Origin: Streptomyces sp. NBC_00370
GTDB taxonomy: Bacteria; Actinomycetota; Actinomycetes; Streptomycetales; Streptomycetaceae
Length of the DNA: 64,000 nucleotides
Reading direction: 5' to 3'
Assembly (NCBI RefSeq): GCF_036084755.1
Contig: NZ_CP107968.1
Span: forward strand, 992,001 to 1,056,000
A model generated the notes under the pieces. That model was not told the DNA's origin and did no database searches. It was given only the letters and a program-made list of their open reading frames with translations. Made by a program: the position numbers and the translations under genes. This document shows, piece after piece, positions 43,306-52,029 of this stretch (position 1 is the first letter of the stretch; each line of letters starts with the position of its first letter).

Positions 43306-43376
43306 GCGGACCACTCCCTTCATTCAGCGACCCGGCGTCCGCCCCGGTCGGGGCGGCAGCGGCCCGAGGGCCGCCG

Positions 43377-44060
43377 CTACAGCCGGTCACTCCTTTCGAG
43401 TGCCCGGGCATCATGATCACCAATCACCGTGACACCGGGGCGGCGCCCTTTACCGCCTTCCGTCGCCGCGTCGACCAGCAGGGTCGCCAGCTCGCGCGCG
43501 TCGGCGAAGGGCCGCGGCTCGTTCAGCGAGAGGGCGAGCGACGTGGCGCCCTCGAAGAGGACGGCGAGCCTGCTGCCGAGCTGTGCCGGGTCGGCCGCGC
43601 CCGCTTCGGTGGCGACCTCCGTCACGCGCCGGGTGAATGCCCGCTTGTGTGCGCCGACCAGCGTGCGGACGGCCGAGTCCGTGTCGGCGAACTCGACGGC
43701 GGCGTTGTGGAAGGGGCAGCCGCGCAGCGCGGCACCGTCGGGCGGGTCGCGGAAGAGCGCGAGCAGCCGCTCACGGGCAGCCAGGTCCGTACGGTCGAGG
43801 ACCTGCTCGCGGCCCGTGGACCCGGGTGCGCCGACCCGTGCCAGATAGGCGGCCACGAGGTCGTCCTTGCCGGCGAAGTGCTGGTAGAAGGTGCGCCGCG
43901 AGACATGCGCGACCGAGGTGAGCTGTTCCATCCCCGTGGCGTTGACGCCCTGCTCGTAGAAGAGCTTCTCCGCGGTCGTCAGGATCCGCTCGCGCGCCCC
44001 CCGGCCGCCGCGCGGCTGTCGTTCCACTGCCTCCGCTGTCGTCTTCACACCCTCAAGCAT
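43377..44060 (-). CDS. TetR-family regulator, divergent from aldo/keto reductase
   Basis: A 227-residue TetR protein with HTH at about 20-66 (AEKLFYEQGVNATGMEQLTSVAHVSRRTFYQHFAGKDDL) and a helical C-domain. The ATG at 44060 is the longest start; GTG at 44048 is an alternative. The divergent gap of 99 bp contains ACCGATCGTTTTACTT and ATTCGGTTTACTTCG, related direct elements that may bind it. The aldo/keto reductase opposite is the likely target, an arrangement common in detoxification of aldehydes and quinones. Confidence 0.87.
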   Translation of the reverse strand: MLEGVKTTAEAVERQPRGGRGARERILTTAEKLFYEQGVNATGMEQLTSVAHVSRRTFYQHFAGKDDLVAAYLARVGAPGSTGREQVLDRTDLAARERLLALFRDPPDGAALRGCPFHNAAVEFADTDSAVRTLVGAHKRAFTRRVTEVATEAGAADPAQLGSRLAVLFEGATSLALSLNEPRPFADARELATLLVDAATEGGKGRRPGVTVIGDHDARALERSDRL

Positions 44061-44159
44061 ACCGATCGTTTTACTTGACTGCGGGTGCGGTGTAGCGTCG
44101 TAGGTAGAACATTCGGTTTACTTCGCTTCGGGTCGCCGTCGCACATGAGGAGCCTCGCC

Positions 44160-45218
44160 ATGCAGTACACGACCTTCGGCCGCGCCAACGGACTACGGGT
44201 GTCCGAGTACGCCCTGGGTGCGGGGAACTTCGGCACCCGATGGGGTACGGGGGCGGAGCCCGCCGAGGCGCGCAAGATCTTCGACCGGTTCGCCGACGCG
44301 GGCGGCACCTTCGTCGACACGGCCGAGAGCTACCAGTTCGGCGAGTCCGAGGAGATCCTGGCCGATCTCATCGCCGCCGAGCGCGACCGTTTCACCCTCG
44401 CCACGAAGTTCACCAACGGGGTCACTCCGCAGGCCGGGGTGCAGGCGACGGGCAACAGCCGCAAGAACATGGTGCGGGCGGTCGAGGCCAGCCTGCGGCG
44501 GCTCAGGACCGACCACATCGACCTGTTCTGGGTGCACTTCCCCGACCCGGTCACCCCGATGGAGGAGATCCTGCGCGGTCTGGACGACCTGGTGAGCGCC
44601 GGGAAGATCCACTACGCGGGGCTCTCCAACTTCCCCGCCTGGCGCGTCTCGCGTGCCGTGGCCCTGGCGGAGCTGCGCGGCTGGGCCCCGGTCAGCGCCG
44701 TGCAGTTCGAGTACAGCCTGGTGGAGCGCAGCGCCGACCGTGAGCTGCTTCCGATGGCCGATGCGCTGGGGCTCGGCGCCGCGCTGTGGTCGCCGCTGGG
44801 CGGCGGCCTGCTGACCGGCAAGTACCGCGACGGTGACGAGGGACGGCAGCAGACCGTGCTCAAGCGGCTGCTCCACACCGAGGACGGCGGCCGCAAGACG
44901 GCGGCGGTCGACGCGGTCCTCGCCGTGGCGGAGGAGATCGGGGCGCCGCCGGCGCAGGTGGCGATGGCGTGGCTGCGTGAGCGGGCGGCCCGTGCCAGCA
45001 CGGCCTATGTGCCGATCATCGGCCCGCGCACCGTCAAGCAGCTGGACGACTATCTGGCCGCGCTCGACGTGCCGCTGAGCGCCGAGCAGTACCAGCGGCT
45101 GACGGAGGCCGGGGCGATCACGCTCGGCCAGCCGCACGAGCAGATCGAGGCGCAGCGCGCGGTGGTGCTCGGCGGGGACGCCGACCGGTTCCGTACCCGC
45201 GCGGTCCCGGTGGCCTGA
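44160..45218 (+). CDS. Aldo/keto reductase
   Basis: A 352-residue NADP(H)-dependent reductase of the AKR barrel, similar to the AKR11-14 type. The catalytic residues are visible: Asp and Tyr in FVDTAESYQFGESEE, Lys in LATKF, and His in FWVHFPDP. The ATG at 44160 has GAGGAG seven bases upstream. It is divergent from a TetR regulator. A stem of nine perfect pairs follows it. Substrate not indicated. Confidence 0.9.
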   Translation: MQYTTFGRANGLRVSEYALGAGNFGTRWGTGAEPAEARKIFDRFADAGGTFVDTAESYQFGESEEILADLIAAERDRFTLATKFTNGVTPQAGVQATGNSRKNMVRAVEASLRRLRTDHIDLFWVHFPDPVTPMEEILRGLDDLVSAGKIHYAGLSNFPAWRVSRAVALAELRGWAPVSAVQFEYSLVERSADRELLPMADALGLGAALWSPLGGGLLTGKYRDGDEGRQQTVLKRLLHTEDGGRKTAAVDAVLAVAEEIGAPPAQVAMAWLRERAARASTAYVPIIGPRTVKQLDDYLAALDVPLSAEQYQRLTEAGAITLGQPHEQIEAQRAVVLGGDADRFRTRAVPVA

Positions 45219-45234
45219 CGGCCGCCGCTCGGAG

Positions 45235-45274
45235 AGCCCTCGCTTTTGTCATGGACCTGGACAAGGCGAGGGCT
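45235..45274 (+). terminator. Hairpin after aldo/keto reductase
   Basis: AGCCCTCGC and GCGAGGGCT are perfect 9-bp arms; the loop side continues with further partial pairing (TTTGTC against GACAA). It starts 17 nt past the stop. Confidence 0.6.
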
Positions 45275-45303
45275 GCGTGCTGTCATGCCAACGAACTTAT
45301 TTG

Positions 45304-45311
45304 CAACGTTG
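45304..45311 (+). promoter_or_regulatory. LacI-type operator core before GH127 gene
   Basis: CAACGTTG within TTTGCAACGTTGTACA, the same core as the perfect palindrome before the GH2 gene (16201-16214), 45 bp before the GH127 start. Confidence 0.55.
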
Positions 45312-45355
45312 TACAGGACGGTCGGGCAACGCACGAAGGACGGGAGTCCCCGGTC

Positions 45356-47803
45356 ATGATCGACAGACGACGCTTCCTGCACGCCGGCGCCCTCACACTC
45401 GGCGGTGCGGGCGTCCTCGGACACTTCGCCGCACCGGCTTCGGCCGTGACGCCGGGCGCGGCGGCGAAGGCCGCACCGGCCGGCGGCTGGTACACCCCGA
45501 ACGCGGCCCCGCTGGCCCCCGCCGCCTTCCAGAAGCTGCCACTCGGCAGTGTCACGGCGCGCGGCTGGCTGGCCGGACAGCTCAGGCAGCTGCTCGGCGG
45601 ACTGTTCGGCCGGTACGCCGAGGTCTCCCACTTCCTCCAGTTCGACGAGTCGGGCTGGGTGCACCCGGAGAAGGCGGGCTGGGAGGAAGTCACCTACTGG
45701 CTGCGCGGATACGTCGGACTCGGCGCCCTCACCGGCGACCGGGCCGCCATCGACGCCGCAGGGCGCTGGATCGACGCGATCATCGCGACCCAGCAGCCGG
45801 ACGGCTTCTTCGGCCCCACGCGGCTGCGCACCGCGCTGAACGGCGGGCCGGACTTCTGGCCGTACCTCCCGCTGCTCCAGGCCCTGCGCTCGCACGAGGA
45901 GTTCACCGGCGACACCCGGATCATCCCCTTCCTGCTCCCGTTCCTGCGCTTCATGAACGCGCAAGGGCCCGGCGCCTTCAACTCCAGCTGGGTGTCGAAG
46001 CGTTGGGGCGACGGCCTCGACGTGGTCTTCTGGGTCTACAACCGCACCGGTGAGTCGTTCCTCCTGGACCTGGCCGACTCGATGCACAACCATGGCGCGA
46101 ACTGGGTCGACCACTTCCCCGACCTGCACAACGTCAACATCGCCCAGGGCTTCCGCGAACCCGCCCAGTACGCCCTGCGCTCGGGGTCGGCCGATCTCAC
46201 GAACGCCACGTACCGCAACTACGCCAACGTGATGGGCACGTACGGGCAGTTCCCCGGCGGCGGCTTCGCCGGCGACGAGAACGCGCGGCCCGGGTTCGGC
46301 GACCCCCGGCAGGGGTTCGAGAGCTGCGGCATCGTCGAATTCATGGCCAGCCACGAGCTGTTGACCCGGATCACCGGCGATCCGGTGTGGGCCGACCGCT
46401 GCGAGGAACTGGCCTTCAACATGCTGCCCGCCGCCACCGACCCGCAGGGCCGTGGCATTCACTACATCACAGCAGCGAACAGTGTCGATCTCGACAACAC
46501 CCCCAAGACGAACGGCCAGTTCCAGAACGGCTTCGCCATGCAGTCGTTCCAGCCGGGCGTCGACCAGTACCGCTGCTGCCCGCACAACTACGGCATGGGC
46601 TGGCCCTACTTCACCGAGGAGCTGTGGCTGGCGACACCCGACCTCGGCCTGGCCGCCTCGCTGTACGCGGCGAGCGCGGTGCGCGCGAAGGTGGGCGGCG
46701 ACGGGACGCTGGTCACCGTCACCGAGGACACCGACTACCCCTTCAAGGAGACGGTCACCCTCACGGTCACCACCCCGAAGGCGGTCGCCTTCCCGCTCCG
46801 GCTGCGCATCCCCGGCTGGTGCGCCAACCCCGAACTGACCGTGGCCGGCGCGCGGGTGAGCGCCCCCGCCGGACCTGCCTTCGTCAAGGTCGACCGCACC
46901 TGGCACAGCGGCGACCAGGTCACCCTGCGGCTGCCGCAGCGCACCACCGTACGCACCTGGCAGCACAACCACGGCGCGGTCGGTGTGGACCACGGGCCGC
47001 TGAGCTATTCGCTCAAGATCGGTGAGCGGTACGACCGTTACGCGGGCACCGCCGACTTCCCCGAGTACGCCGTGCACGCCACCACCGCCTGGAACTACGC
47101 CCTCGCGCCCGACCCGCTCGGCGGCCTGCGGTTCACGGCAGACGCGGGGCCGCTCGCCGCCGACCCGTTCACCCAGGACGGCGCACCGGTACGGATCACG
47201 GCGCCGGCCCGCCGTCTCGCCGAGTGGACCGCCGACGCCCAGCATGTCGTCACCCCGCTCCAGGACAGCCCCGCGCGCAGCGCGGCGGCGCCCGAGGAGG
47301 TGACACTGATCCCGATGGGCGCGGCCCGGCTGCGGATCAGCGCGTTCCCGACCGCGGCGCCCGACGGGCACGCCTGGGTGGTCGCGCCCCCGTACCGGCG
47401 CGTCCAGAACAAGCACAGCGGCAAGGTGCTCGCCGTGGACGGCATGTCGCTGGCCGACAGCGCGCGGGTGGTCCAGTTCACCAACTCCGGTACGGCCGAC
47501 CACGCCTGGCAGCTGACCGACGCGGGCGGCGGCTGGCAGCTCATCAGGAACGGCAACAGCGGGAAGGTGCTCGGTGTCGACCTGATGTCGACCGCCGACA
47601 GCGCGCGGGTGGTGCAGTTCGCTGACAACGGCACCGACGACCATCTGTGGCAACTGGTCGACAAGGGCGACGGGTGGTTCCTCGTCCGCAACAAGCACAG
47701 CGGCAAGGTGCTGGGCGTGGACGGGATGTCGACGGCCGACAGCGCCCAGGTGGTGCAGTTCGCCGACACCGGGACCGACGACCATCTGTGGAAGCTGCTC
47801 TGA
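45356..47803 (+). CDS. Tat-exported GH127-type beta-L-arabinofuranosidase with ricin-type repeats
   Basis: An 815-residue exported glycosidase. The ATG at 45356 follows GGGAG and begins MIDRRRFLHAGALTLGG, a twin-arginine signal. The (alpha/alpha)6 barrel (about 60-520) includes ESCGIVEFMASHELL with the zinc-site Glu and RCCPHNYGMGWPYF with the catalytic cysteine of GH127 (CCPHN rather than CCPPN, a variation). Beta-sandwich domains follow. The C-terminal 140 residues hold three repeats starting NKHSGKVL or NSGKVLGVD and ending W[QK]L, a ricin-type lectin. It would release L-arabinofuranose from plant wall glycans outside the cell. The LacI-type operator shared with the AbfB-bearing GH2 suggests joint control by arabinose-related sugar. 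Confidence 0.88.
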   Translation: MIDRRRFLHAGALTLGGAGVLGHFAAPASAVTPGAAAKAAPAGGWYTPNAAPLAPAAFQKLPLGSVTARGWLAGQLRQLLGGLFGRYAEVSHFLQFDESGWVHPEKAGWEEVTYWLRGYVGLGALTGDRAAIDAAGRWIDAIIATQQPDGFFGPTRLRTALNGGPDFWPYLPLLQALRSHEEFTGDTRIIPFLLPFLRFMNAQGPGAFNSSWVSKRWGDGLDVVFWVYNRTGESFLLDLADSMHNHGANWVDHFPDLHNVNIAQGFREPAQYALRSGSADLTNATYRNYANVMGTYGQFPGGGFAGDENARPGFGDPRQGFESCGIVEFMASHELLTRITGDPVWADRCEELAFNMLPAATDPQGRGIHYITAANSVDLDNTPKTNGQFQNGFAMQSFQPGVDQYRCCPHNYGMGWPYFTEELWLATPDLGLAASLYAASAVRAKVGGDGTLVTVTEDTDYPFKETVTLTVTTPKAVAFPLRLRIPGWCANPELTVAGARVSAPAGPAFVKVDRTWHSGDQVTLRLPQRTTVRTWQHNHGAVGVDHGPLSYSLKIGERYDRYAGTADFPEYAVHATTAWNYALAPDPLGGLRFTADAGPLAADPFTQDGAPVRITAPARRLAEWTADAQHVVTPLQDSPARSAAAPEEVTLIPMGAARLRISAFPTAAPDGHAWVVAPPYRRVQNKHSGKVLAVDGMSLADSARVVQFTNSGTADHAWQLTDAGGGWQLIRNGNSGKVLGVDLMSTADSARVVQFADNGTDDHLWQLVDKGDGWFLVRNKHSGKVLGVDGMSTADSAQVVQFADTGTDDHLWKLL

Positions 47804-47821
47804 GCCCGGGGCACCGGCCGT

Positions 47822-47861
47822 CCGTAGCGGATGACACGCGCTCGCGCGAGCGTCGCTACGG
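47822..47861. other. Nested palindromic hairpin between GH127 and TetR genes
   Basis: CCGTAGCG and CGCTACGG form outer arms and the perfect 14-bp palindrome CGCTCGCGCGAGCG lies inside. It may end GH127 transcription or serve as the operator of the TetR gene that starts 22 nt later. Confidence 0.45.
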
Positions 47862-47882
47862 GCCGGTTGGTAGCATCCGCCC

Positions 47883-48620
47883 ATGAGCACGCGCGTACGG
47901 ATTCTGGAGGTGGCGGCGGAGCTGCTGGCCAGGTCGCCCAACGGCGACATCTCGACGCGCGCGGTCTGTGAGGCCGCCGGAATCGGGGCGCCCGTGCTCT
48001 ACCGGCAGTTCGGCGACAAGGAAGGCCTGCTGTCGGCCGTCGTGGACCACGGTTTCGACCGGTATCTGGAGACCAAGCGGCGGCGGGAGCCGAGCACCGA
48101 TCCGGTCGAGGATCTGCGCGAGGGCTGGAACGGCCATGTCGAATTCGCGTTGGCGAACCGTAACTTGTACCGGCTGATGAACTCCCCCGCGATGCGCGAG
48201 CCGCCCGCTTCGGCGCTGGAGTCCCACCGGATCCTGACCCACGACCTGGAGCGGGCGGCCGCCCTGGGCAGACTGCGGATGTCCCCGGCCCTGGCGGCCC
48301 AGATGATCATGTCGGCCAATGTGGGTGTGTCGCTGATGCTGGTGTCGCGCCCGGCCACCTTCACCGACGCCGGGATGTCCGTGCGGGTACGGGACGCGGT
48401 GCACGCCTCGGTCCTGACGGACGAGGCGGTGACCGCCACCCGGGGCACGCCCGCCGGCGCCGGTACCCCCGCCGGCGCCGGTACGTCCGCGGCGGCGGCG
48501 CGCCTCGGTGCGCTGCTGCGGCAGTCACCGCCCGCCGAACTGAGCCCCGCCGAGAGCACGTTGCTCACCGAGTGGCTGGACCGGCTGTCCGACGCGCGGC
48601 GGCCGGGGGACGTCAGATGA
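47883..48620 (+). CDS. TetR-family regulator with repeat-containing C-terminus
   Basis: A 245-residue TetR protein with HTH at about 8-50 (ISTRAVCEAAGIGAPVLYRQFGDKEGL). Near the C-terminus an 18-nt duplication encodes GTPAGAGTPAGAG, an internal linker not typical of the family. The ATG at 47883 has no strong ribosome site. It converges with the SDR gene and their stop regions overlap by 8 bp, so antisense interference is possible. The dyad at 49414-49435 before that SDR is a candidate site for it. Confidence 0.85.
   Translation: MSTRVRILEVAAELLARSPNGDISTRAVCEAAGIGAPVLYRQFGDKEGLLSAVVDHGFDRYLETKRRREPSTDPVEDLREGWNGHVEFALANRNLYRLMNSPAMREPPASALESHRILTHDLERAAALGRLRMSPALAAQMIMSANVGVSLMLVSRPATFTDAGMSVRVRDAVHASVLTDEAVTATRGTPAGAGTPAGAGTSAAAARLGALLRQSPPAELSPAESTLLTEWLDRLSDARRPGDVR
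48444..48479 (+). repeat. 18-bp tandem repeat within TetR gene
   Basis: Two copies that differ by two bases, encoding GTPAGA twice. In-frame slippage is the simplest cause. Confidence 0.6.
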
Positions 48621-49359
48621 TGCCGCCGTTGGCCCGCAGGCGCTGACCGTTGATCCAGCGCGAGGGGCCGGCCAGGAAGGAGACCACCTCGGCGATGTCC
48701 TCCGGGGTGCCGAGCCGCTCCAGCGGCGGCGCGGCCGCCAGCTCCGCGACGGCCTTCTCGTCCTTGCCGTCCAGGAACAGCGCGGTGGCGGTCGGGCCCG
48801 GCGCCACGGTGTTGACGGTGATGTCCCGGCCGCGCAGTTCCCTGGCGAGGACGAGGGTCATCGCCTCGACGGCGCCCTTGGTCGCCGCGTAACCGCTGTA
48901 GCCGGGGAACGCGAGACCGACGACGCTGCTGGAGAAGTTCAGGATCGCGCCGCCCGTGCGCACCCGGCGCGCGGCCTGCTGGTTGACGACGAACGTGCCC
49001 CTGACGTTCGTGCGGAGCATCCGGTCCAGGTCGTCGAGACCCAGCTCCACCAGCGGCTTCACGACCATCACCCCGGCCGCGTTCACCACCACGTCGACCC
49101 CGCCGAAGGTCTCCTCCGCGGTGTCGAAGAGGGTCGCGACGGCCTGCTCGTCCGCCACGTCGGCCTGTACGGCGACGGCCTGTCCGCCGGCGGCGGTGAT
49201 GGCCTCGACCGTGGCCCGCGCCTCGGCCGTGTTCCCCGCGTAGTTGACGACGACGGCCAGCCCGTCCGCCGCCAGCCGCTCGGCGCTCTGCCTGCCGATG
49301 CCGCGCGACCCGCCGGTGACGACGGCCACCCGGCGGGCGGCAGGGGTGTTCTCAGCCAT
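48613..49359 (-). CDS. SDR family oxidoreductase
   Basis: A 248-residue classical short-chain dehydrogenase with VTGGSRGIGRQ, NAAG and YAATK preceded by NFSSS; the end WINGQRLRANGGII is typical of 3-oxoacyl-ACP reductase-like members. The ATG at 49359 has GGAG seven bases upstream. A 22-bp dyad stands about 55 bp upstream. It converges with the TetR gene, overlapping at the stops. Substrate unknown. Confidence 0.87.
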   Translation of the reverse strand: MAENTPAARRVAVVTGGSRGIGRQSAERLAADGLAVVVNYAGNTAEARATVEAITAAGGQAVAVQADVADEQAVATLFDTAEETFGGVDVVVNAAGVMVVKPLVELGLDDLDRMLRTNVRGTFVVNQQAARRVRTGGAILNFSSSVVGLAFPGYSGYAATKGAVEAMTLVLARELRGRDITVNTVAPGPTATALFLDGKDEKAVAELAAAPPLERLGTPEDIAEVVSFLAGPSRWINGQRLRANGGII

Positions 49360-49413
49360 GACGAAGCTCCGTTCCGGTCCACGGGACGCGCTCACCGCAC
49401 CCCGACAGAGCAA

Positions 49414-49435
49414 CGTTAACACTCACGAGTTAACG
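49414..49435 (-). promoter_or_regulatory. 22-bp dyad before SDR gene
   Basis: CGTTAAC and GTTAACG are perfect 7-bp arms 8 bp apart. AT-rich, upstream of the SDR start by 55 bp; probably a TetR-type operator. It is one of three notable items in the 346-bp gap 49360-49705, with the 49639 palindrome and a long leader. Confidence 0.5.
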
Positions 49436-49638
49436 ACGATACGAAGGCCACGCGGCAATGTTTCCCCAGCGGGTCGCCGCCGTCAGATTCTGAAACAACG
49501 TCACCTGAGACTCCGCACAACTTGGGACAACTGCCGTTTCCTGGCGGTTACTTGTTGTGCACAACCGAACCGGACCGACTCGGTCCGTGCACAACTCTTG
49601 ACGTGTACGAAACACGGGGGAACCATCACCATTACCCA

Positions 49639-49650
49639 GAGAGCGCTCTC
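49639..49650 (+). promoter_or_regulatory. CebR-like LacI-family operator
   Basis: GAGAGCGCTCTC is a perfect 12-bp palindrome with core GAGCGCTC, the core of CebR (cellobiose) boxes (TGGGAGCGCTCCCA). It is 56 bp before the start of the secreted beta-helix protein. Confidence 0.55.
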
Positions 49651-49705
49651 CGAGTTCTTTCCCGCAGCGCCTTGCCCGTTGTCTGATGATTCAGGAGACA
49701 TGCCC

Positions 49706-51901
49706 ATGCATGCTGCTTCGCTCGGTCTCCCACGGTTCCGGAGACCCTCGCCCACGCGCAGGCGAGGAGTGGTCGCCGCGGTCGCGGCCTCCATGCTCGC
49801 CTCGCTGTTGCTCTTCATCCCCACCACAACGGCCAGCGCGGCGCCGACCCTGCTCTCCCAGGGCAAGCCGGTGACGGTCTCCAGCACGGAGAACGGCGGC
49901 ACCCCCGCCGTCAACGCCGTTGACGGCAACAACGGCACCCGCTGGTCGAGCGCCGCCTCCGACCCGCAGTGGATCCAGATCGACCTGGGCTCCACCCAGG
50001 CCGTCACCCAGATCCAGCTCCGCTGGGAGACCGCGTACGCCAAGGCGTACAAGATCGAGTTCTCCACCAACGGCTCCAGCTGGACGCAGGCGTACTCCAC
50101 CACCACGGGCCCCGGCGGCAACGAGACGCTCAACGTCACGGGCAACGCCCGCTACGTGAAGCTGACCGGCACCACCCGCGCCACCCAGTACGGCTACTCC
50201 CTCTGGGAGTTCCAGGTCTACGGCGGCACGGACGGCGGCTCGAACCCCGGCGGCCCGATCCAGGGCGGCGGTGACCTCGGTCCCAACGTCAAGGTCTTCG
50301 ACCCGTCGACGCCCAACATCCAGGGCACGCTGGACCAGATCTTCGCGCAGCAGGAGTCGGCCCAGTTCGGCACGGGCCGCTACGAACTGCTCTTCAAGCC
50401 GGGCACGTACAACAACCTCAACGCCCAGCTCGGCTTCTACACCTCGATCGCGGGTCTCGGTCTCAAGCCCGACGACACCAACATCAACGGTGACGTGACC
50501 GTGGACGCCGGCTGGTTCAACGGCAACGCGACCCAGAACTTCTGGCGCTCCGCCGAGAACCTGGCGCTCACCCCGGTGAACGGCACCGACCGCTGGGCCG
50601 TCGCCCAGGCCGCGCCGTTCCGCCGTATGCACGTCAAGGGCGGGCTCAACCTGGCGCCCAACGGCTACGGCTGGGCCAGTGGCGGCTACATCGCCGACAG
50701 CAAGATCGACGGCAGCATCGGCAACTACTCGCAGCAGCAGTGGTACACGCGGGACAGCTCGATCGGCGGCTTCAGCAACGGTGTCTGGAACCAGGTGTTC
50801 TCGGGTGTCGAGGGCGCGCCTGCCCAGAGCTTCCCGAACCCGCCCTACACCACGCTGAACAACACCCCGACCTCGCGGGAGAAGCCGTTCCTCTACCTGG
50901 ACGGCAACACCTACAAGGTCTTCGTTCCGGCCAAGCGCACCAACGCGCGCGGCGTCTCGTGGAACGGCACCCCGCAGGGTGACTCGATCGGTCTCGACCA
51001 GTTCTACGTCGTCAAGCCCGGCGCGACCGCGGCGACGATCAACGCGGCACTGGCCCAGGGCCTCAACCTGCTCTTCACCCCGGGCATCTACCACGTCGAC
51101 CAGACGATCAACGTGACCCGGGCCAACACCGTGGTGCTCGGCCTCGGTTACGCGACGATCATCCCGGACAACGGCGTGAACGCGATGAAGGTCGCCGACG
51201 TCGACGGCGTCAAGCTGGCCGGTTTCCTGATCGACGCCGGTACGGTCAACTCGCAGGTGCTCCTCCAGGTCGGCCCCCAGGGCGCGTCGGCGAGCCACGC
51301 CGCGAACCCGACCACCGTCCAGGACGTGTTCGTCCGGATCGGTGGCGCGGGCGCCGCCAAGGCGACCACCAGCATGGAGATCAACAGCAACGACACGATC
51401 ATCGACCACACCTGGATCTGGAGAGCCGACCACGGAGCCGGGGCGGGCTGGGAGTCCAACCGCGCCGACTACGGGCTCCATGTCAGCGGCGCCAATGTGC
51501 TGGCGACCGGGCTGTTCGTCGAGCACTTCAACAAGTACGACGTCCGGTGGAGCGGCGAGAACGGCAAGACGATCTTCTTCCAGAACGAGAAGGCGTACGA
51601 CGCTCCCAACCAGGCCGCGATCCAGAACGGCAACACCCAGGGATTCGCCGCCTACAAGGTCGACGACTCCGTCAACACCCACGAGGGCTGGGGGCTCGGC
51701 AGTTACTGCAACTACACCGCCGACCCGAGCATCCATCAGAACAGCGGGTTCGAGGCACCGGTCAAGCCCGGTGTGAAGTTCCACGACCTGTTGGTGGTCT
51801 CCCTCGGCGGGATGGGTCAGTACAACCACGTGATCAACAACACCGGGGCGGCCACGTCGGGCACCTCGACCGTTCCGTCCAACGTGGTCTCCTTCCCGTA
51901 A
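49706..51901 (+). CDS. Secreted discoidin-domain parallel beta-helix protein, putative glycan-active enzyme
   Basis: A 731-residue exported protein. The ATG at 49706 follows AGGAG by eight bases and begins a Sec or Tat-like signal with RRGVVAAVAASMLASLLL. An F5/8-type-C (discoidin) domain covers about 45-180, then a Gly-rich linker, and a large right-handed beta-helix (about 205-731) with GPNVKVFDPSTPNIQ, ATQNFWRSAENL and NNTGAA features. Homologues in Streptomyces are often labelled adenylyl cyclase, for which I see no support; the fold is that of pectate-lyase-like glycosidases such as GH55. A CebR-like operator upstream hints at control by cello- or gluco-oligosaccharide. Enzyme activity remains inferred. 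Confidence 0.78.
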   Translation: MHAASLGLPRFRRPSPTRRRGVVAAVAASMLASLLLFIPTTTASAAPTLLSQGKPVTVSSTENGGTPAVNAVDGNNGTRWSSAASDPQWIQIDLGSTQAVTQIQLRWETAYAKAYKIEFSTNGSSWTQAYSTTTGPGGNETLNVTGNARYVKLTGTTRATQYGYSLWEFQVYGGTDGGSNPGGPIQGGGDLGPNVKVFDPSTPNIQGTLDQIFAQQESAQFGTGRYELLFKPGTYNNLNAQLGFYTSIAGLGLKPDDTNINGDVTVDAGWFNGNATQNFWRSAENLALTPVNGTDRWAVAQAAPFRRMHVKGGLNLAPNGYGWASGGYIADSKIDGSIGNYSQQQWYTRDSSIGGFSNGVWNQVFSGVEGAPAQSFPNPPYTTLNNTPTSREKPFLYLDGNTYKVFVPAKRTNARGVSWNGTPQGDSIGLDQFYVVKPGATAATINAALAQGLNLLFTPGIYHVDQTINVTRANTVVLGLGYATIIPDNGVNAMKVADVDGVKLAGFLIDAGTVNSQVLLQVGPQGASASHAANPTTVQDVFVRIGGAGAAKATTSMEINSNDTIIDHTWIWRADHGAGAGWESNRADYGLHVSGANVLATGLFVEHFNKYDVRWSGENGKTIFFQNEKAYDAPNQAAIQNGNTQGFAAYKVDDSVNTHEGWGLGSYCNYTADPSIHQNSGFEAPVKPGVKFHDLLVVSLGGMGQYNHVINNTGAATSGTSTVPSNVVSFP

Positions 51902-51932
51902 CAGCGCACACCGCACACGCCACACCGCACAC

Positions 51933-51967
51933 GCGGGGCCCGGTCTCACCATGAGGCCGGGCCCCGC
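51933..51967 (+). terminator. Terminator after beta-helix gene
   Basis: GCGGGGCCCGG and CCGGGCCCCGC are perfect 11-bp arms around a 13-nt loop that has a small CTC/GAG inner stem, 31 nt after the stop. Confidence 0.7.
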
Positions 51968-52029
51968 CCCGTTCCCGGACGGCGCATCAGTTCGAGCGCG
52001 GGTTACCGGCTTCGAACAGAATTGACGGC

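Noticed and set aside
45050..47950. 966-codon open frame on the minus strand opposite the GH127 gene
   Set aside because: It mirrors the codon bias of the real gene: low-complexity Arg/Gly/Val-rich sequence without domains. The plus strand has clear GH127 motifs and a Tat signal.
49706..51901. Adenylyl cyclase label commonly given to such proteins
   Set aside because: No cyclase catalytic motifs; signal peptide, discoidin domain and beta-helix indicate an extracellular polysaccharide-acting protein.
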